From Amblyomma americanum (taxonomy: Eukaryota; Arthropoda; Arachnida; Ixodida; Ixodidae): DNA of 64,000 nucleotides. The stretch covers positions 181,569,478 through 181,633,477 of the forward strand of contig NC_135497.1 in NCBI RefSeq assembly GCF_052857255.1, given 5' to 3'. A model generated the notes under the pieces. The model was given only the letters and a program-made list of their open reading frames with translations, was not told the DNA's origin and did not search any database. A program made the translations under genes and the position numbers. Below, piece after piece: positions 53,880 to 64,000 of this stretch (positions are counted from its first letter, which is position 1; every line of letters begins with the position of its first letter).

Positions 53880-56290
53880 AAAGGCCAAGAAATGAAAAGC
53901 CGAAGGATTGTCGTTCGGCAGCTTACAAAGTCAAGCTGTCATGTTTTTTCCTGAAGACAGTTATGGCTCAGACTAATTGTACCATTCTACATGATTTTCC
54001 CTCATTCATTGAGATGCTCATTAAGCTTTAGGATGCGATAAATTATGAAGAGGAATGAAATGCTTCTTTTCATCACTGCATTTTGTGGAAACGTTTGTAT
54101 TGTAATTTCAAATATCTGTTTTATAATTTGAACTACTCGAAAATAAAGCATGTCGCAGTGATGGCCGGCATTTCGAAAGGCCCTGGTATGCGCAGCATGT
54201 GTACGAGAGCAGACGATGCAGCGGTCCCTGTGTCACTACTTTTGGAGCCCACATGACCAGGGTTGTTGCTCTTCCTCGGGAGTGACGTCATAATGCACCC
54301 TGGCACTCAGAAACCGGAATCGCTCAGTATAAATAATGTGATAATATTTAATCGGCATATTTGAATCGCGGAGCACGTATCACGCCTGGTGGGAGTATGC
54401 AATATTTGAAACTAAGAGCACTCCAACCAAAAATTTGGTGCCTCCGTCCCTTTAAGGTTTTGGGTTTAGCATATGGAGGTTGTGACCTCCTGTGTGCCAG
54501 CGTCAGAAGTCTTTCAGAAACCCTTTCGTTGTTTGTCTTGACTATTTTTATTCATTCTTGGTCTCTGCCTTGTACACACTTATTTTTGTGTGTGATTTTT
54601 CTGGAACATCTTGAACAATGTTCCTTTTATCCTTTTTTTTTTAAGGGTCTTTCTAATGTCCATACGAAAAGCCACTACAGGAGTGTGTGGGCTGCTGCTG
54701 TAGCCTGTTGGGAGATGTGCTTATCTTTTTTTCCTTATAAGCATTCCATTTTTTGTGTATTTGTTTGTGGGTTTCTCGTAGTGGTTCAGTTGCATTTTAT
54801 TGTTCTGAGCTTGCATACTTTTTTCTCTTTTCATGGCATCCAACCCTGTGTATGACTGACACTAGTGGAGGGACTGCAGCAGCCGACCTTGCATGGCGCG
54901 GCATTCTCTGGTCCAAGGCACCTATTCCCCGTTCCAGGCTACTGGCTCAAGAGAGAGGGTTTATTGATAGGAAAAGGCAGAGAGGTTGGCCTGAAAAATA
55001 AATATCTGGCTCAATAAATACTGGCTCAAGATTGTGCCCACAAGTCTGCACCTTGGCCTACAGGCAGTCGCATTAGGCCCATGTCGGCCAGGACTTCCTT
55101 GCCAAATAAAGCATTCCTACCGACATGCCTTGTCAGTAATTAATGAAGCGTATGAATAAATTAATAGCAACTTCGTTGGCCGTATAGGAAAACGTGTTAC
55201 AAAGCAGTTTGTTTTTTTTAAGACCATACCCAACCACCACATTGTTTCCTCTGAGTAACCTACTCATCTTTGAGGTAAGTGCTTGCCGTGTGTCGCATCA
55301 CAGTCTGAAGTGTTGCTGCAGGACCGCATAGTGCCTTCCTATTTATGCCATTGCAGCAGAAAATGCTCCAGAAAGCTAATGAAAAAAAAAATTCACCAAC
55401 ATACTGCTTTGAGACAACTGCTGAAAGGGTGCTGAAGCCCACTGAAAATGTAAATCGGGGAATGAACAGGATGATTGTGGGCACTGCACGTTCCTACATT
55501 TAATGCATAGGAGGGGCCAGTTTCAACTTTCTTACAGGGGGGTAGTGCCTTTTCTAACTGCATCATCACTGAGTGGGATGCTTGTACCCATACCACCACC
55601 TCATTTCGCACTTGAGCATTGACAGTGCTAGGGAAGCTCTTGCTGAACATTGCAATTCAGGCCCTTTGAATTGAATGTTATTTGTAGGTATTTTAAAAAG
55701 GCAAGATAACAGTCCCAGCAGTGCTACTGGGATTGCAACTCGCTGCAAACGAGGCAGATTCTAGCACTGGGCTCTTGCTGGCAGTTTGTGAAATTAGCAT
55801 TACCCAAAACTGCACTGTAAAAGAGCATAAAGAAAACGAGGTCTTCCTCAATTCATGCCATGCAACATGATGGAAGCCATCACATGGCCAGTTTATCAAT
55901 TGCCTCGAGGTGCCAGAACACGTCGCAAATCTAAAAATTTTATTATAGCGACAAATTTATATATAATACTGCTCAAAGGGAGCACGGCTACAAAACTACC
56001 GCCGCGCGCACACACGCGTCCACTATCTTGGCGCTCTTAATTCAGTTCCAATAGATTGACCGAAAGTTTGAGCTATAAAAGCGAGCACGAAACAACGATA
56101 GTTCACTGTGTGAGCGTGTGTTTGAGGAAGGATCGCGCATAAAAGGTTTTACCACAAAATGCACTGATCATGGTGCTTGCATGCGGCACAGCGAAACGGC
56201 GATATCGATACGAGATAAAATTCCGCAGCTGGGCGCTTCTAGCCTCGCAATGAAAAGAGGCAGGATTGATTTTTCCCTTTGCAAAACAAA
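53880..56290. other. intergenic sequence without recognised gene
   Basis: T-rich frames (for example 54361-54855) give hydrophobic-looking translations because of base composition only. No splice-bounded exon or transposon terminus was identified. Confidence 0.4.
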
Positions 56291-56294
56291 CATC

Positions 56295-57196
56295 CAGTAG
56301 AACCCCGCTGTTACGTCCGCGGTTGCTGCATTTTTCCCGGTGCTACGTTTTTTTTTTTCACATGAGCCAGGTAGTCCAGCTGCCACAGGAACCCCTGCAA
56401 CTGAAACTCGATCGCCTATATCTGTTACATAATGCAATTGTTGCATAATTACCTTGTCGTACGTAGCGAAAGTCATCTCACGATGGTAGTTTACATCGTC
56501 CCGGAATTCGTTCAATGCGCGCGTAATGGCGACACCGGCCAGAAAAAGCGAGACTATACACGTACTCTATATAGGCACCTGTTCGCCGCTGCGTTCAGCG
56601 ACTTCTGGAAGCACCCAGGCCAACACACTTACAATCCATGTGATTTTTTGTGCGTCTGTTGGCACAGTTACATCGATGCTGCGATGCTAGCACGAACAGC
56701 ACAAAAACGAAACTATGCCGCGGCAGACGGCACAAACAACGCTGTACGAAATGCGCTTGCGGGGGTTCGCTCCGACAATTTTGTTTTTGCCATCCGCTTT
56801 ATTCTTGTCGCCTGCACCTTGAAATACACAATTTCTAGATTCCATTATAGCGACCACCCGCGGTGGCTCGGTGGTTAGGGCGCTCGACTACTGATCCGGA
56901 GTTCCCGGGTCCGAACCCGACCGCGGCGGCTGCGTTTTTATGGAGGAAAAACGCTAAGGCGCCCGTGTGCTGTGCGATGTCAGTGCACGTTAAAGATCCC
57001 CAGGTGGTCGAAATTATTCCGGAGCCCTCCACTACGGCACCTCTTCTTCCTTTCTTCTTTCACTCCCTCCTTTATCCCTTCCCTTACGGCGCGGTTCAGG
57101 TGTCCAACGATATATGAGACAGATACTGCGCCATTTCCTTTCCCCCAAAACCAATTATTATTATTATTATATAGCGATGATTATATAGTGCTACTG
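56295..57196. mobile_element. possible pogo/Tigger-like element carrying a SINE
   Basis: CAGTAGAACCCCGCTGTTACG at 56295 has the style of pogo/Tigger ends. A weakly matching inverse, CAGTAGCACTATATAATCAT on the other strand, ends at 57196. No transposase can be read. The SINE at 56854-57169 sits near the right end. Confidence 0.35.
56854..57169 (+). repeat. tRNA-derived SINE type B, full length, with TATAGCGA target duplication
   Basis: TATAGCGA occurs at 56846-56853 and 57170-57177. Head CGCGGTGGCTCGGTGGTTAG, B-box GGTCCGAACCCG, core GTCAGTGCACGTTAAAGATC, then a CT-rich stretch (CTTTCTTCTTTCACTCCCTC) and ATATATGAGACAGATACTGC, ending in (TTA)n. It shares the core with type A SINEs but has a different body and tail. 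Confidence 0.9.
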
Positions 57197-57447
57197 AAAG
57201 CAATGCTCGGCTCGGCTCAAACATGGCTCAAACAGCAAAAAAATTGCCGGACGTGACGTCTTTTCTTCAAACCGGATTGAACTAGAAGATAGTCACTGCC
57301 GATGGTAACGTGCGTTTATGCAACGAAAATAAAAATTTTAAAGTATCAAATCATTGGGGTTGTAGCTAAAAACGTTACCGTAAAATTAAATACATAACTT
57401 TGCTTAATAACATATCGTTGCGCGCCTTTGCGACGTCAACGACGCGA

Positions 57448-58768
57448 TAAATAAAAATAAAAACTTAAAAAAGAGGACGCCGACCAAAAGTAAAAACAAC
57501 AAAATGACGTTTCGGCTCCCGTACGGGAGCCTTGTTCACAATGAGAAGGATTAGGAAGTGCATCGGGATTAAATACGTTTGAAAAGAGGGCGCAGGGAGC
57601 GAGCGTATACAGGAGTTAGATTTCCAGTGTTGCGATTGAGGGTGCAATTAGTCGTTTGAATGAATAATGATTCGAGGTGAAGGCGACTGTACAGATTCTT
57701 TTCAGTTGCCAGCACGTGTGCCCTACCCCAGTCAATATCGTGGCCAGTTGATACGGAGTGTTCGGCGATAGCATTAGAGTTCACTTTTTTTGTTTTTAAC
57801 ATCATTGCAATGTTCTTTTGGGTGTCTTTTAAAATCGCCAGTCTCGCCGATGTAGACGCTGTCACAATCGGGACACGGGACGCTGTAAACAACGCCAGGG
57901 TACTTTTCTTTGGGGAGAACGTCTTTGACGTTAACCAGCGCATGCCGTAGTTTCCTTCTGGGGACATGAGCAACGTGAACTTGGAATGTGCGCAGAATGC
58001 GCGCCAAGGTTTCGCTTATTCCGGGTGTGTAGGGAACAGCGGCACGTTTCAGAGGGGACAACACGGGAGTTTCACGTGTCGGGCAAGATAACTGCTTTTC
58101 AACGGATGCCACAAAAGCAGCTGGGTACTCGTTGCGCGCGAGTTCTTGCCGTACAATACCAAAGTCGGCTGCACGATCTTCAGGAAAACTGCATATGCGT
58201 TCGGCGATCCGGAGTTCCCGGGTTCGAACCCGACCGCGGCGGCTGCGTTTTTATGGAGGCAAAACGCTAAGGCGCCCGTGTGCTGTGCGATGTCAGTGCA
58301 CGTTAAAGATCCCCAGGTGGTCGAAATTATGCCGGAGCCCTCCACTACGGCACCTATTTCTCTTTCTTCTTTCACTCCCTCCTTCATCCCTTCCCTTACG
58401 GCGCGGTTCAGGTGTCCAACGATATATGAGACAAATACTGCGCCATTTCCTTTCCCCTCCAAAAAAAACCAATTAAATTCTGCGCGTTTGAAGAAGGTTG
58501 TGGCAACAGATTTCTCTTGATTAGCCGGGTGCACAGATTTGAAGTTAAGGTATCTTCCGGTGTGGGTTGGTTTCCTGTAAACGCTGAATGATAGCTTTCC
58601 ACTGTTTCGTTTTACCAATACGTCCAGGAAGTGCAACGCGCCGTTCATTTCTTCTTCGACGGTGAAATCAATCGCTTCTTCAAGTGAATTTAAATGGGAC
58701 GAAAAGGCCAGCAAATCATTCTACCGAATGAGGCAGAAGCAGTCATCTACATATCTAAGGACGCGTCA
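57448..58768 (-). mobile_element. 5'-truncated Penelope-like element with GIY-YIG endonuclease, 12-bp target duplication
   Basis: The 12 bases TCAACGACGCGA lie at 57436-57447 and 58769-58780, exactly bracketing the element. On the minus strand it starts at the reverse transcriptase box RYVDDCF (about 58743-58755), has a TAG a few codons later, then the thumb ([29 protein letters not shown]), a linker, and the GIY-YIG endonuclease (VVYSVPCPDCDSVYIGETG, HCNDVKNKKSE, NAIAEHSVSTGHDIDW). It ends near 57569, followed by an A/T-rich tail. A SINE splits the coding region at 58203-58477. Penelope-like elements of animals have this RT plus GIY-YIG architecture. Confidence 0.88.
58203..58477 (+). repeat. 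tRNA-derived SINE type B inserted in the Penelope-like element
   Basis: The copy begins inside the tRNA-like head (GATCCGGAGTTCCCGGGTTC) and ends in AAACCAATTAAA. The Penelope reading frame on either side (ending KRA-E and resuming with R-I-C-S) is interrupted precisely, with TTC on both sides as the shared bases. A frame of 221 codons spanning this region is an artefact of the chimera. Confidence 0.85.
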
Positions 58769-58789
58769 TCAACGACGCGAATGGCGCTA

Positions 58790-60480
58790 TGAATTTGCTG
58801 TGTGTGTCTAACTCTGTAAATGGCGCGCTTATACTTGTCGAAGTGCACGTTTGTCGGTGCGAACAGTTTGAGGTTTAATCGACTGAAATTGCCCACTGAA
58901 AGTCAGCGGCACTGTATCATAGAGAAACATACTTCGTAAAGAGCGGACCCTCAAGCCGTTTCGCGGCCGAGCAAACAAGGGTCTGACCACCCACCAGGCG
59001 GCCTATGTTTGCTTCCACTCTACTTCAAAGGTCGGCAGCTTATCACACGTCCATCGGGATGCGTCCAAGCGTTCCATTTCCAACATGTGCCGCCGGTTAC
59101 GCCCACCTCACCGCGCTTTTCAACGCGTCCCCTCGTTTTTCCGGTAAGTTGTTTCCTTTTGCCCGCAGGATTAATTTAGATGTTTCTTGAGCTAAGGAGA
59201 TTGTAGGAAGTCGTTTGCTACGCTAGGTGAACGTATTTTGCACGTGTAGCATATAATATGAGCCGTGAGTCATCCGTTTGTTGTCTTTTCCGGAAGAGCA
59301 TGTGCATTTACTTCGAAAGCGTAATTTTCGAAAAGTCACTCGCAACACGTTCTGTTTAAAACACAGAATTTATCGATGGTTCACCCGTATCGTAACACAA
59401 ACCTTTTATATGGCATGGGTCGAGCAGTCTAATGCGCATTTGAAATCGACCACGTGAAAATTCCTTCGTCATACGGGAAGTGGGCAGTTTTGATCGTGAT
59501 CGGTCAGATCCTAATCGGGCCTCAATATGCCCAGATATCGTTTGAGCCGCGTTTAGGAATAGTTGACTGCCATCGGAGCATCGTAATCAAGCTGCCCGAT
59601 TGCGTTTGAGCCACGATCAGGTGTAGTTGACTGCCATCGGAGCATCGCAATCGAGCTGCCCGATTGCGTTCGAAACCTACTGTGTGCTTTTTAGGTGTCA
59701 TAGAGTGCTAGGAAACGAACAGCAAAAGAGAGAAGCCTAAAATATAAACAAAAAAGGTTGTTTTAGACTGCAGTACAAGAAATGCTAATACGTTTCTCAT
59801 ATCTGTGTCAATACCGCAGACATGATGTATTTCAGAGAATTTCAGGTGATCGGCATTGATAGGTACGTTTTTTTTAGCCATAATACCAAATTGAAATGTT
59901 TTTTTTCTGGAAAAAGTAATGTACAAGGACTCTTTCCTGCCAACTTGGCAATTTTCGTTGGGTGTTTCGAACCTACTTAGCGACATCTGTTGCGCTAGGG
60001 CTGTTCTTACTCCCAATCCTTGGACCGCTATATCAGCGATCATTTTCCATCGCGATTGAAAGTCGGATCCCGGTCGAGGGCTCGATCACAATCGAAAGTG
60101 CCCACGGGAAGGGGTATAAGAAAATCGTGGCGGATACTGCTATCTACGCAATCATTACGACAGTGTGCGATCACTATAAAATGAAAGCTTATCACTGGCC
60201 CGTACCGTATATAGGTACGGTCTGGAAGAATATTATAGAGAGAACCATTGACAACAGTCACTACTTTATAGACGCAAAACTAGTTTACGTCAGCTCGCTT
60301 ACGCAAGGGATTGAAGCTAAATATAATTTTTCATGAATGATATGTCAACATGCTTGCCTGCAGCATATTATAAATAACTGTCATCAGCGAGTTTATTTTT
60401 ATTTTCTATCCTTTTTGCTGCGATATATTTCTCTTTGCCATATTTGATGACTGCAACAATCTTTGCAGTCTGTACACAAG
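58790..60480. other. intergenic sequence with a tandem repeat
   Basis: A 64-bp unit beginning GTTTGAGCC is repeated at 59540-59603 and 59604-59667. It contains TAGTTGACTGCCATCGGAGC. The 124-codon frame at 59962-60336 matches no family I recognise. The rest shows nothing. Confidence 0.5.
59540..59667. repeat. tandem repeat, 2 x 64 bp
   Basis: Units GTTTGAGCCGCGTTTAGGAA... and GTTTGAGCCACGATCAGGTG... share the block AGTTGACTGCCATCGGAGCA and the end GCTGCCCGATTGC. Confidence 0.85.
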
Positions 60481-60491
60481 CCCACACTAAT

Positions 60492-61431
60492 ATGCCACGG
60501 AGCGGGTTAAATTACGGGAGCTACTGCTGCGTTTCATGGTGTGGGAACAACGGGCGAAGACAAACGAAACCGGGGACGAAGCTCTTATGCATTCCTCGTG
60601 ACAGCAGGCAGCAGGTGATTGACGCCTGTTCTGTGTACTTTAAAGAAAATATAAAACAGTGCTGCCAATCTCTTGCTAGAACCGGCTACTATGCGCATGT
60701 ATTTTCTAGTCAGCCAGTGAAGTGAATAATTACAGGTTTTACTGCGCCGTAATTATTTCAGGTCGAAGTCTTGGATCGAGCGTGACAAGAGGGACGACCT
60801 GTTCGAAAAGTCGCCGGCCCAGGTGTATACGCCACATACCGCATCTGTGGGGACCATTTCACCGCAGATGACTTCATGGACCCCGGGATGACTTCCCTGA
60901 CGAAGACGGCTATTCCCACTGTTCAGCCCGCAGGATACTGGGGTTGTCAGCTCACTCAAGGTAATTTTCAGTGTGCGCTTGTCGTGTCGCGGATTTCTAA
61001 TTAGGCAATTTCTTAGAAGTACAGAAGAAGAATGTACATGCTCCGAAGTGCTCAAAGATGAGAATTGTGGCCTAAACAAACCGCATCAGTATTTCACCAT
61101 GCTCAAAGCCGATCATATTCCGGGTAGATTTTTTGGAAACTTGACAGTTCCTTCTGAAGCAGCTTTTCCATTTATACAGCAACTGGAGACTCGATTCCTT
61201 TCTGTAATTGAAGAAACATCCCATGTACGCCACGTCTGTGGATCACTGTATGAGCTCATGGTAAATGTTTGCGATTTTCCTTTGTGCTCTCTGCAGTGCC
61301 GTGGAAGGTTTCTGAGGATGGTCTGCAGAATTCGCCTTTTCTGGCATGTACGCTTCATAAATAGAAACTTAGACAGCATTCGCTTCAAGAAATCAGTGTC
61401 TGGCAAGCAGCTGGAGAAATTTAAAGCCTGA
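60492..61431 (+). pseudogene. THAP gene lacking the transposase core; frame-broken, related to the THAP9-like gene
   Basis: Exon 1 (60492-60614) encodes MPRSGLNYGSYCCVSWCGNN and LLCIPRDSRQQ, the first THAP half. Exon 2 (acceptor ATTATTTCAG at 60761, to 60960) gives SWIERDKRDDLFEKSP in one frame and YRICGDHFTADDF with AIPTV in another. The change lies at about 60829, where two extra bases would explain it. Exon 3 (to TGA 61431) encodes a domain homologous to the last 150 residues of the gene at 29.5 kb (EECTCSEVL, CSLQCRGRF, VCRIRLFWHVRFINRN). The DDE core is absent. With the normal acceptor, exon 2 also meets a stop; an AG seven bases later avoids it. I call it a pseudogene, but an assembly error is possible. 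Confidence 0.6.
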
Positions 61432-61439
61432 TGTCTGAT

Positions 61440-61810
61440 TGTTTCTCATCGCTGCCAGTAGAACACAGAGTTCGCTTACATATATCCGTCGCTATGTTCA
61501 TTGTTGCGCTGATCATTCATTTCATCTTTCCTTCCCTTGCTAGGTTCGATAATTAGTAAAGATATGGACTTAATTCTGTACATGTAGGACAATGCTTGTA
61601 GAAAGTGTCATTTTTTTATTGTTCTCGAAGGCAACTGCAGCCTTTTTCGAAGAGACGATTTACGTTGTTGTTTGCCATTTGTCCATATCTGTCTTGTTTT
61701 AGAACAAGAGCGTGCAGCCCGAATGTGGATTTTTTTTGCATGGTGTCTACACCTTGACCAAAAAATCGCAATAATCGCCTTTTACGAAGAGTGCAAGCTT
61801 ACTATTGTGG
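61440..61810. other. AT-rich trailer of the THAP pseudogene
   Basis: No further coding signal and no canonical AATAAA close to the stop. Nothing else recognised. Confidence 0.4.
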
Positions 61811-61816
61811 TACTAT

Positions 61817-63602
61817 CCCACTGAGCACAGAATATCTTGTAGATGTCTAGAAATGTCTGTAATGGTCATAGACATCTTGGACTACAAAAGATATCTACAA
61901 GATGCTGTTTGATACTTGTCTAGAAGATATTTAGCCAGGATGTCCATAAGCTGTCTTAGGAAGGATTTTTACGTTTTCAGCAGCTGCGCAAGACGCTTAC
62001 TAATCCGCTTAAGCAAGTTGTCTTCAAGGCATTCTGCTTCAGAAGCCTGGAGGGCTTCCTCACAAGACCTTTTACGGCTTGACTTATATATAGCTGAAGT
62101 GCAATATTTATGTTTCAATAGGAAACACCTAGAGAGACACGTGGCCATCAGAAACATGACAATAGAAAAGAGTTCAATTCATATCTTGCCAACACATACA
62201 CGCATGCATGACTGCATATAGCAGGAATATTTTATTTCCCCGGACGGACATGCTATTCCGATTCCTGTGGCACATGCGTGACAACTCCCTGCCCACTGAG
62301 CCCCAATCCATCTACTAAACAGATATAATGCGTTTTTCCAAGATGAACAAACAATCTTAATAAGGCATCTCAACTGACCTCCGAGAGAGGTATCGGATAT
62401 TTCTTAGACGTCTTGACGAAGACATCTTGCAGATGATTACAAGGCGATTCTAGACATTTTGAAACACTCTGTAGACACCTTATAGCTCAGCTAACGCTCC
62501 CACTTTTTTTGAGCTACACGACTTTTTGCAAGACTTCTTGTAGATCTCTCAAAGGCAAATTCTAGAGGTACACACTGGCTTGAGTGACAGTCTATAACAG
62601 CAAACATGTATGGCAATCAGAAGTCTCAAGAACTCATTTTGAGCTGTCCCCGGAAGTATACTGCCTGGCTGCTCACTAAGCACGGTGCGTCTTAAAGACT
62701 CCAAAATCTAATAGTGATGTTTCGGTAAAAGTTGAGACATCTTTCACAGACGTTTCTACTTGACCTTTTTTATGTAGAATGCGTGTGCATGCCCATAAGT
62801 TAGCTTTCATTTCTGAGTTTATTTTTCTTCTGTGGTATGAATCAAGACTTGCAACTAACAGAACATCGCATTTAAACCAGACTAATTTTAATGTATCAAG
62901 AATAAATGAACAAACATGAAAATATCTCCAGTAACTTTGTAGATCGGAAGATCTACCCATGCACACTGCAGAGGGCATTGGAGTGGGGTATATAAAAATG
63001 ATAAGCTAAGGTTTCCTGGTAGTATAAGGTGAGTGCTGCAGGGTTTGTATTCTTTGATGTTTCGTGTGCTTTTACGGATGACTGTGGTGGCCTTTATTAA
63101 GCACTACATAAAAAATCTTAGCCAGTTGAGACTACATATCTGGTGGGAGCCCTAGCTGAGCTAGAAAATGAGTAAAAGATGTATCAAGATGTCTAAAAAT
63201 TTTTGGAAGCAGACTACAATATATCAAGACATTTTACAAAAGTTTAGTAACTGCCTCAGAGGCCAGCTGACATGTCTATAAGACGGTTTATCTAGATGAT
63301 TAAAATATGTCTGACGAACTTTTGTGGGTGTCTAGAAGTCATCTTGGGTCAGCTACGAAACATCCTCTTAAGACATCTTGTAGCTCAAATAGGTGGAGCA
63401 TTACCTGAGCTAGAGGACATTTACAGAACATCTGAAAGGTATCTGGAAATATTTTGCGAGGCATTTGTTAGATGTCTTGCCAAGACATTTTCCAAACGTT
63501 TATAAACTGTTCGCAGATCCACTTAGGAAGTCTTCAAGACGGGTTGGACATCTTGCCAAGATTACTTCTAGTCGTCTGAAAGATGACACAGTGTTCAGTG
63601 GG
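61817..63602. mobile_element. CMC-like non-autonomous DNA transposon with dense subterminal repeats
   Basis: Ends CCCACTGAGCAC at 61817 and GTGTTCAGTGGG at 63602 are inverted (one mismatch), flanked by TAT on both sides. Throughout the interior the word AGACATCTTG, its inverse CAAGATGTCT and variants recur in both orientations (for example 61854, 62415, 63187, 63380, 63470, 63548), with repeated AGCTCAGCTA/TAGCTGAGCTAG words. No transposase is seen. Three-base duplications, CACT-containing ends and subterminal repeat arrays suggest the CACTA/Mirage/Chapaev group, which is inference. Confidence 0.55.
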
Positions 63603-63958
63603 TATGATGTATTGAATATGTTGTGCTTGTATTTCTAAACAGCCTATGAACCTATGCCTATTGCTCAAAGCTGCTGATGTGCAAGAATCGAGCGCGCTAT
63701 ACGTACCTTTTTAACACATTACTTGTGTCTAGCTGTTGACAACTCCTGTTCTGTTATTCACACGGATGATGTTTTAGATGACAAACCCGTAGAGCGTATG
63801 TGCAATATTTTTTTTCGTGACATGGTGCCACCCACTTTACCATAACTTTTTTCCTGTTACTTTTGTTTCTGATGTATTTTATAAAATGTGTGTGATCCAG
63901 CATTCTTTGTTTACAGTTCAAATTGTAAACAAGAAAAAATAAACTCTTTGTGTGAAAA

Positions 63959-64000
63959 GCCGCCGCGGTGGCTGAGTGGTTATGGCGCTCGGCTGCTGAC
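63959..64000 (+). repeat. Ruka-type SINE head cut by the window end
   Basis: GCCGCCGCGGTGGCTGAGTG then GTTATGGCGCTCGGCTGCTG is the 5' head of the type A SINE. It runs off the window. Confidence 0.85.

Noticed and set aside
54361..54855. 164-codon plus-strand frame with hydrophobic stretches
   Set aside because: T-rich composition gives Phe/Leu/Val runs; no homology pattern, no promoter or splice context.
58049..58714. 221-codon minus-strand frame
   Set aside because: Chimera of Penelope-like coding sequence with an inserted SINE; not one gene.
59962..60336. 124-codon plus-strand frame with a hydrophobic N-terminus
   Set aside because: Looks signal-peptide-like at first, but no recognisable domain and no supporting context; kept only as a note.
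63959..64000. Possible tRNA gene at window end
   Set aside because: Identical in type to the head of the Ruka-type SINEs elsewhere in the window.

Overview
The window is nuclear DNA of an arthropod, almost certainly a hard tick (Ixodidae, probably a metastriate). The evidence is long introns, dense transposon load, and many copies of a tRNA-derived SINE of the Ruka type known from ixodid ticks. I see no bacterial, plasmid or phage gene organisation; coding signal is confined to spliced exons, one intronless gene and mobile elements.

Host genes. (1) 1-13.3 kb, minus strand: four phase-consistent exons give the N-terminal FAD-binding half of a mitochondrial DAO-family flavoprotein, closest to the pyruvate dehydrogenase phosphatase regulatory subunit (PDPR) or sarcosine dehydrogenase. 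The gene continues beyond base 1. Its 8.1-kb intron holds a decayed hAT element, hairpins, SINEs and a large inverted module. (2) 20,474-21,766, plus strand: an intact intronless gene for translation elongation factor 1-gamma (430 aa), with a pyrimidine-rich TOP/TCT-like start and an AATAAA signal. (3) 29,463-36,438, minus strand: an eight-exon gene rebuilt from splice sites and reading phase, encoding a 949-aa THAP-domain plus P-element/THAP9-type transposase protein with its acidic catalytic residues in place. Five consecutive small exons between the THAP domain and the transposase core are all phase 1-1. (4) 60,492-61,431, plus strand: a second THAP gene whose THAP region runs straight into the C-terminal domain of the same protein class, without the catalytic core and with a frame break in exon 2. 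It resembles a core-deleted P-element derivative.

Mobile DNA. A near-intact Ty3/gypsy element (46,868-52,171, minus) has identical 124-bp LTRs, gag and pol in overlapping frames, and one in-frame stop between RNase H and integrase. A related degraded fragment with its 3' LTR lies at 17.3-19.1 kb, a TRIM-like element with two 129-bp LTRs at 41.9-42.6 kb, and a solo LTR at 43.7 kb; the three insertions with both ends visible are all flanked by ATAT. A 5'-truncated Penelope-like element (57,448-58,768) with a GIY-YIG endonuclease, flanked by a perfect 12-bp duplication, is split by a SINE. TTAA-flanked palindromic MITEs occur at 14.3, 38.8 and 43.1 kb; the 38.8-kb copy is inserted in a SINE and carries another SINE. 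Other elements are a hAT remnant (6.3-8.1 kb), an RTE-like LINE tail with a 13-bp duplication (16.8-17.0 kb), a CMC-like element rich in subterminal repeats (61.8-63.6 kb), pogo/Tigger-like ends, and several hairpins.

Intergenic stretches (about 21.9-29.4 kb, 36.5-38.2 kb, 40-41.9 kb, 52.2-56.3 kb, 58.8-60.5 kb) are AT-rich and show only repeats or weak exon-like signals. No RNA gene that I would call functional was found; the tRNA-like stretches are SINE heads. All identities come from motif and exon reading by eye and were not confirmed by database search.
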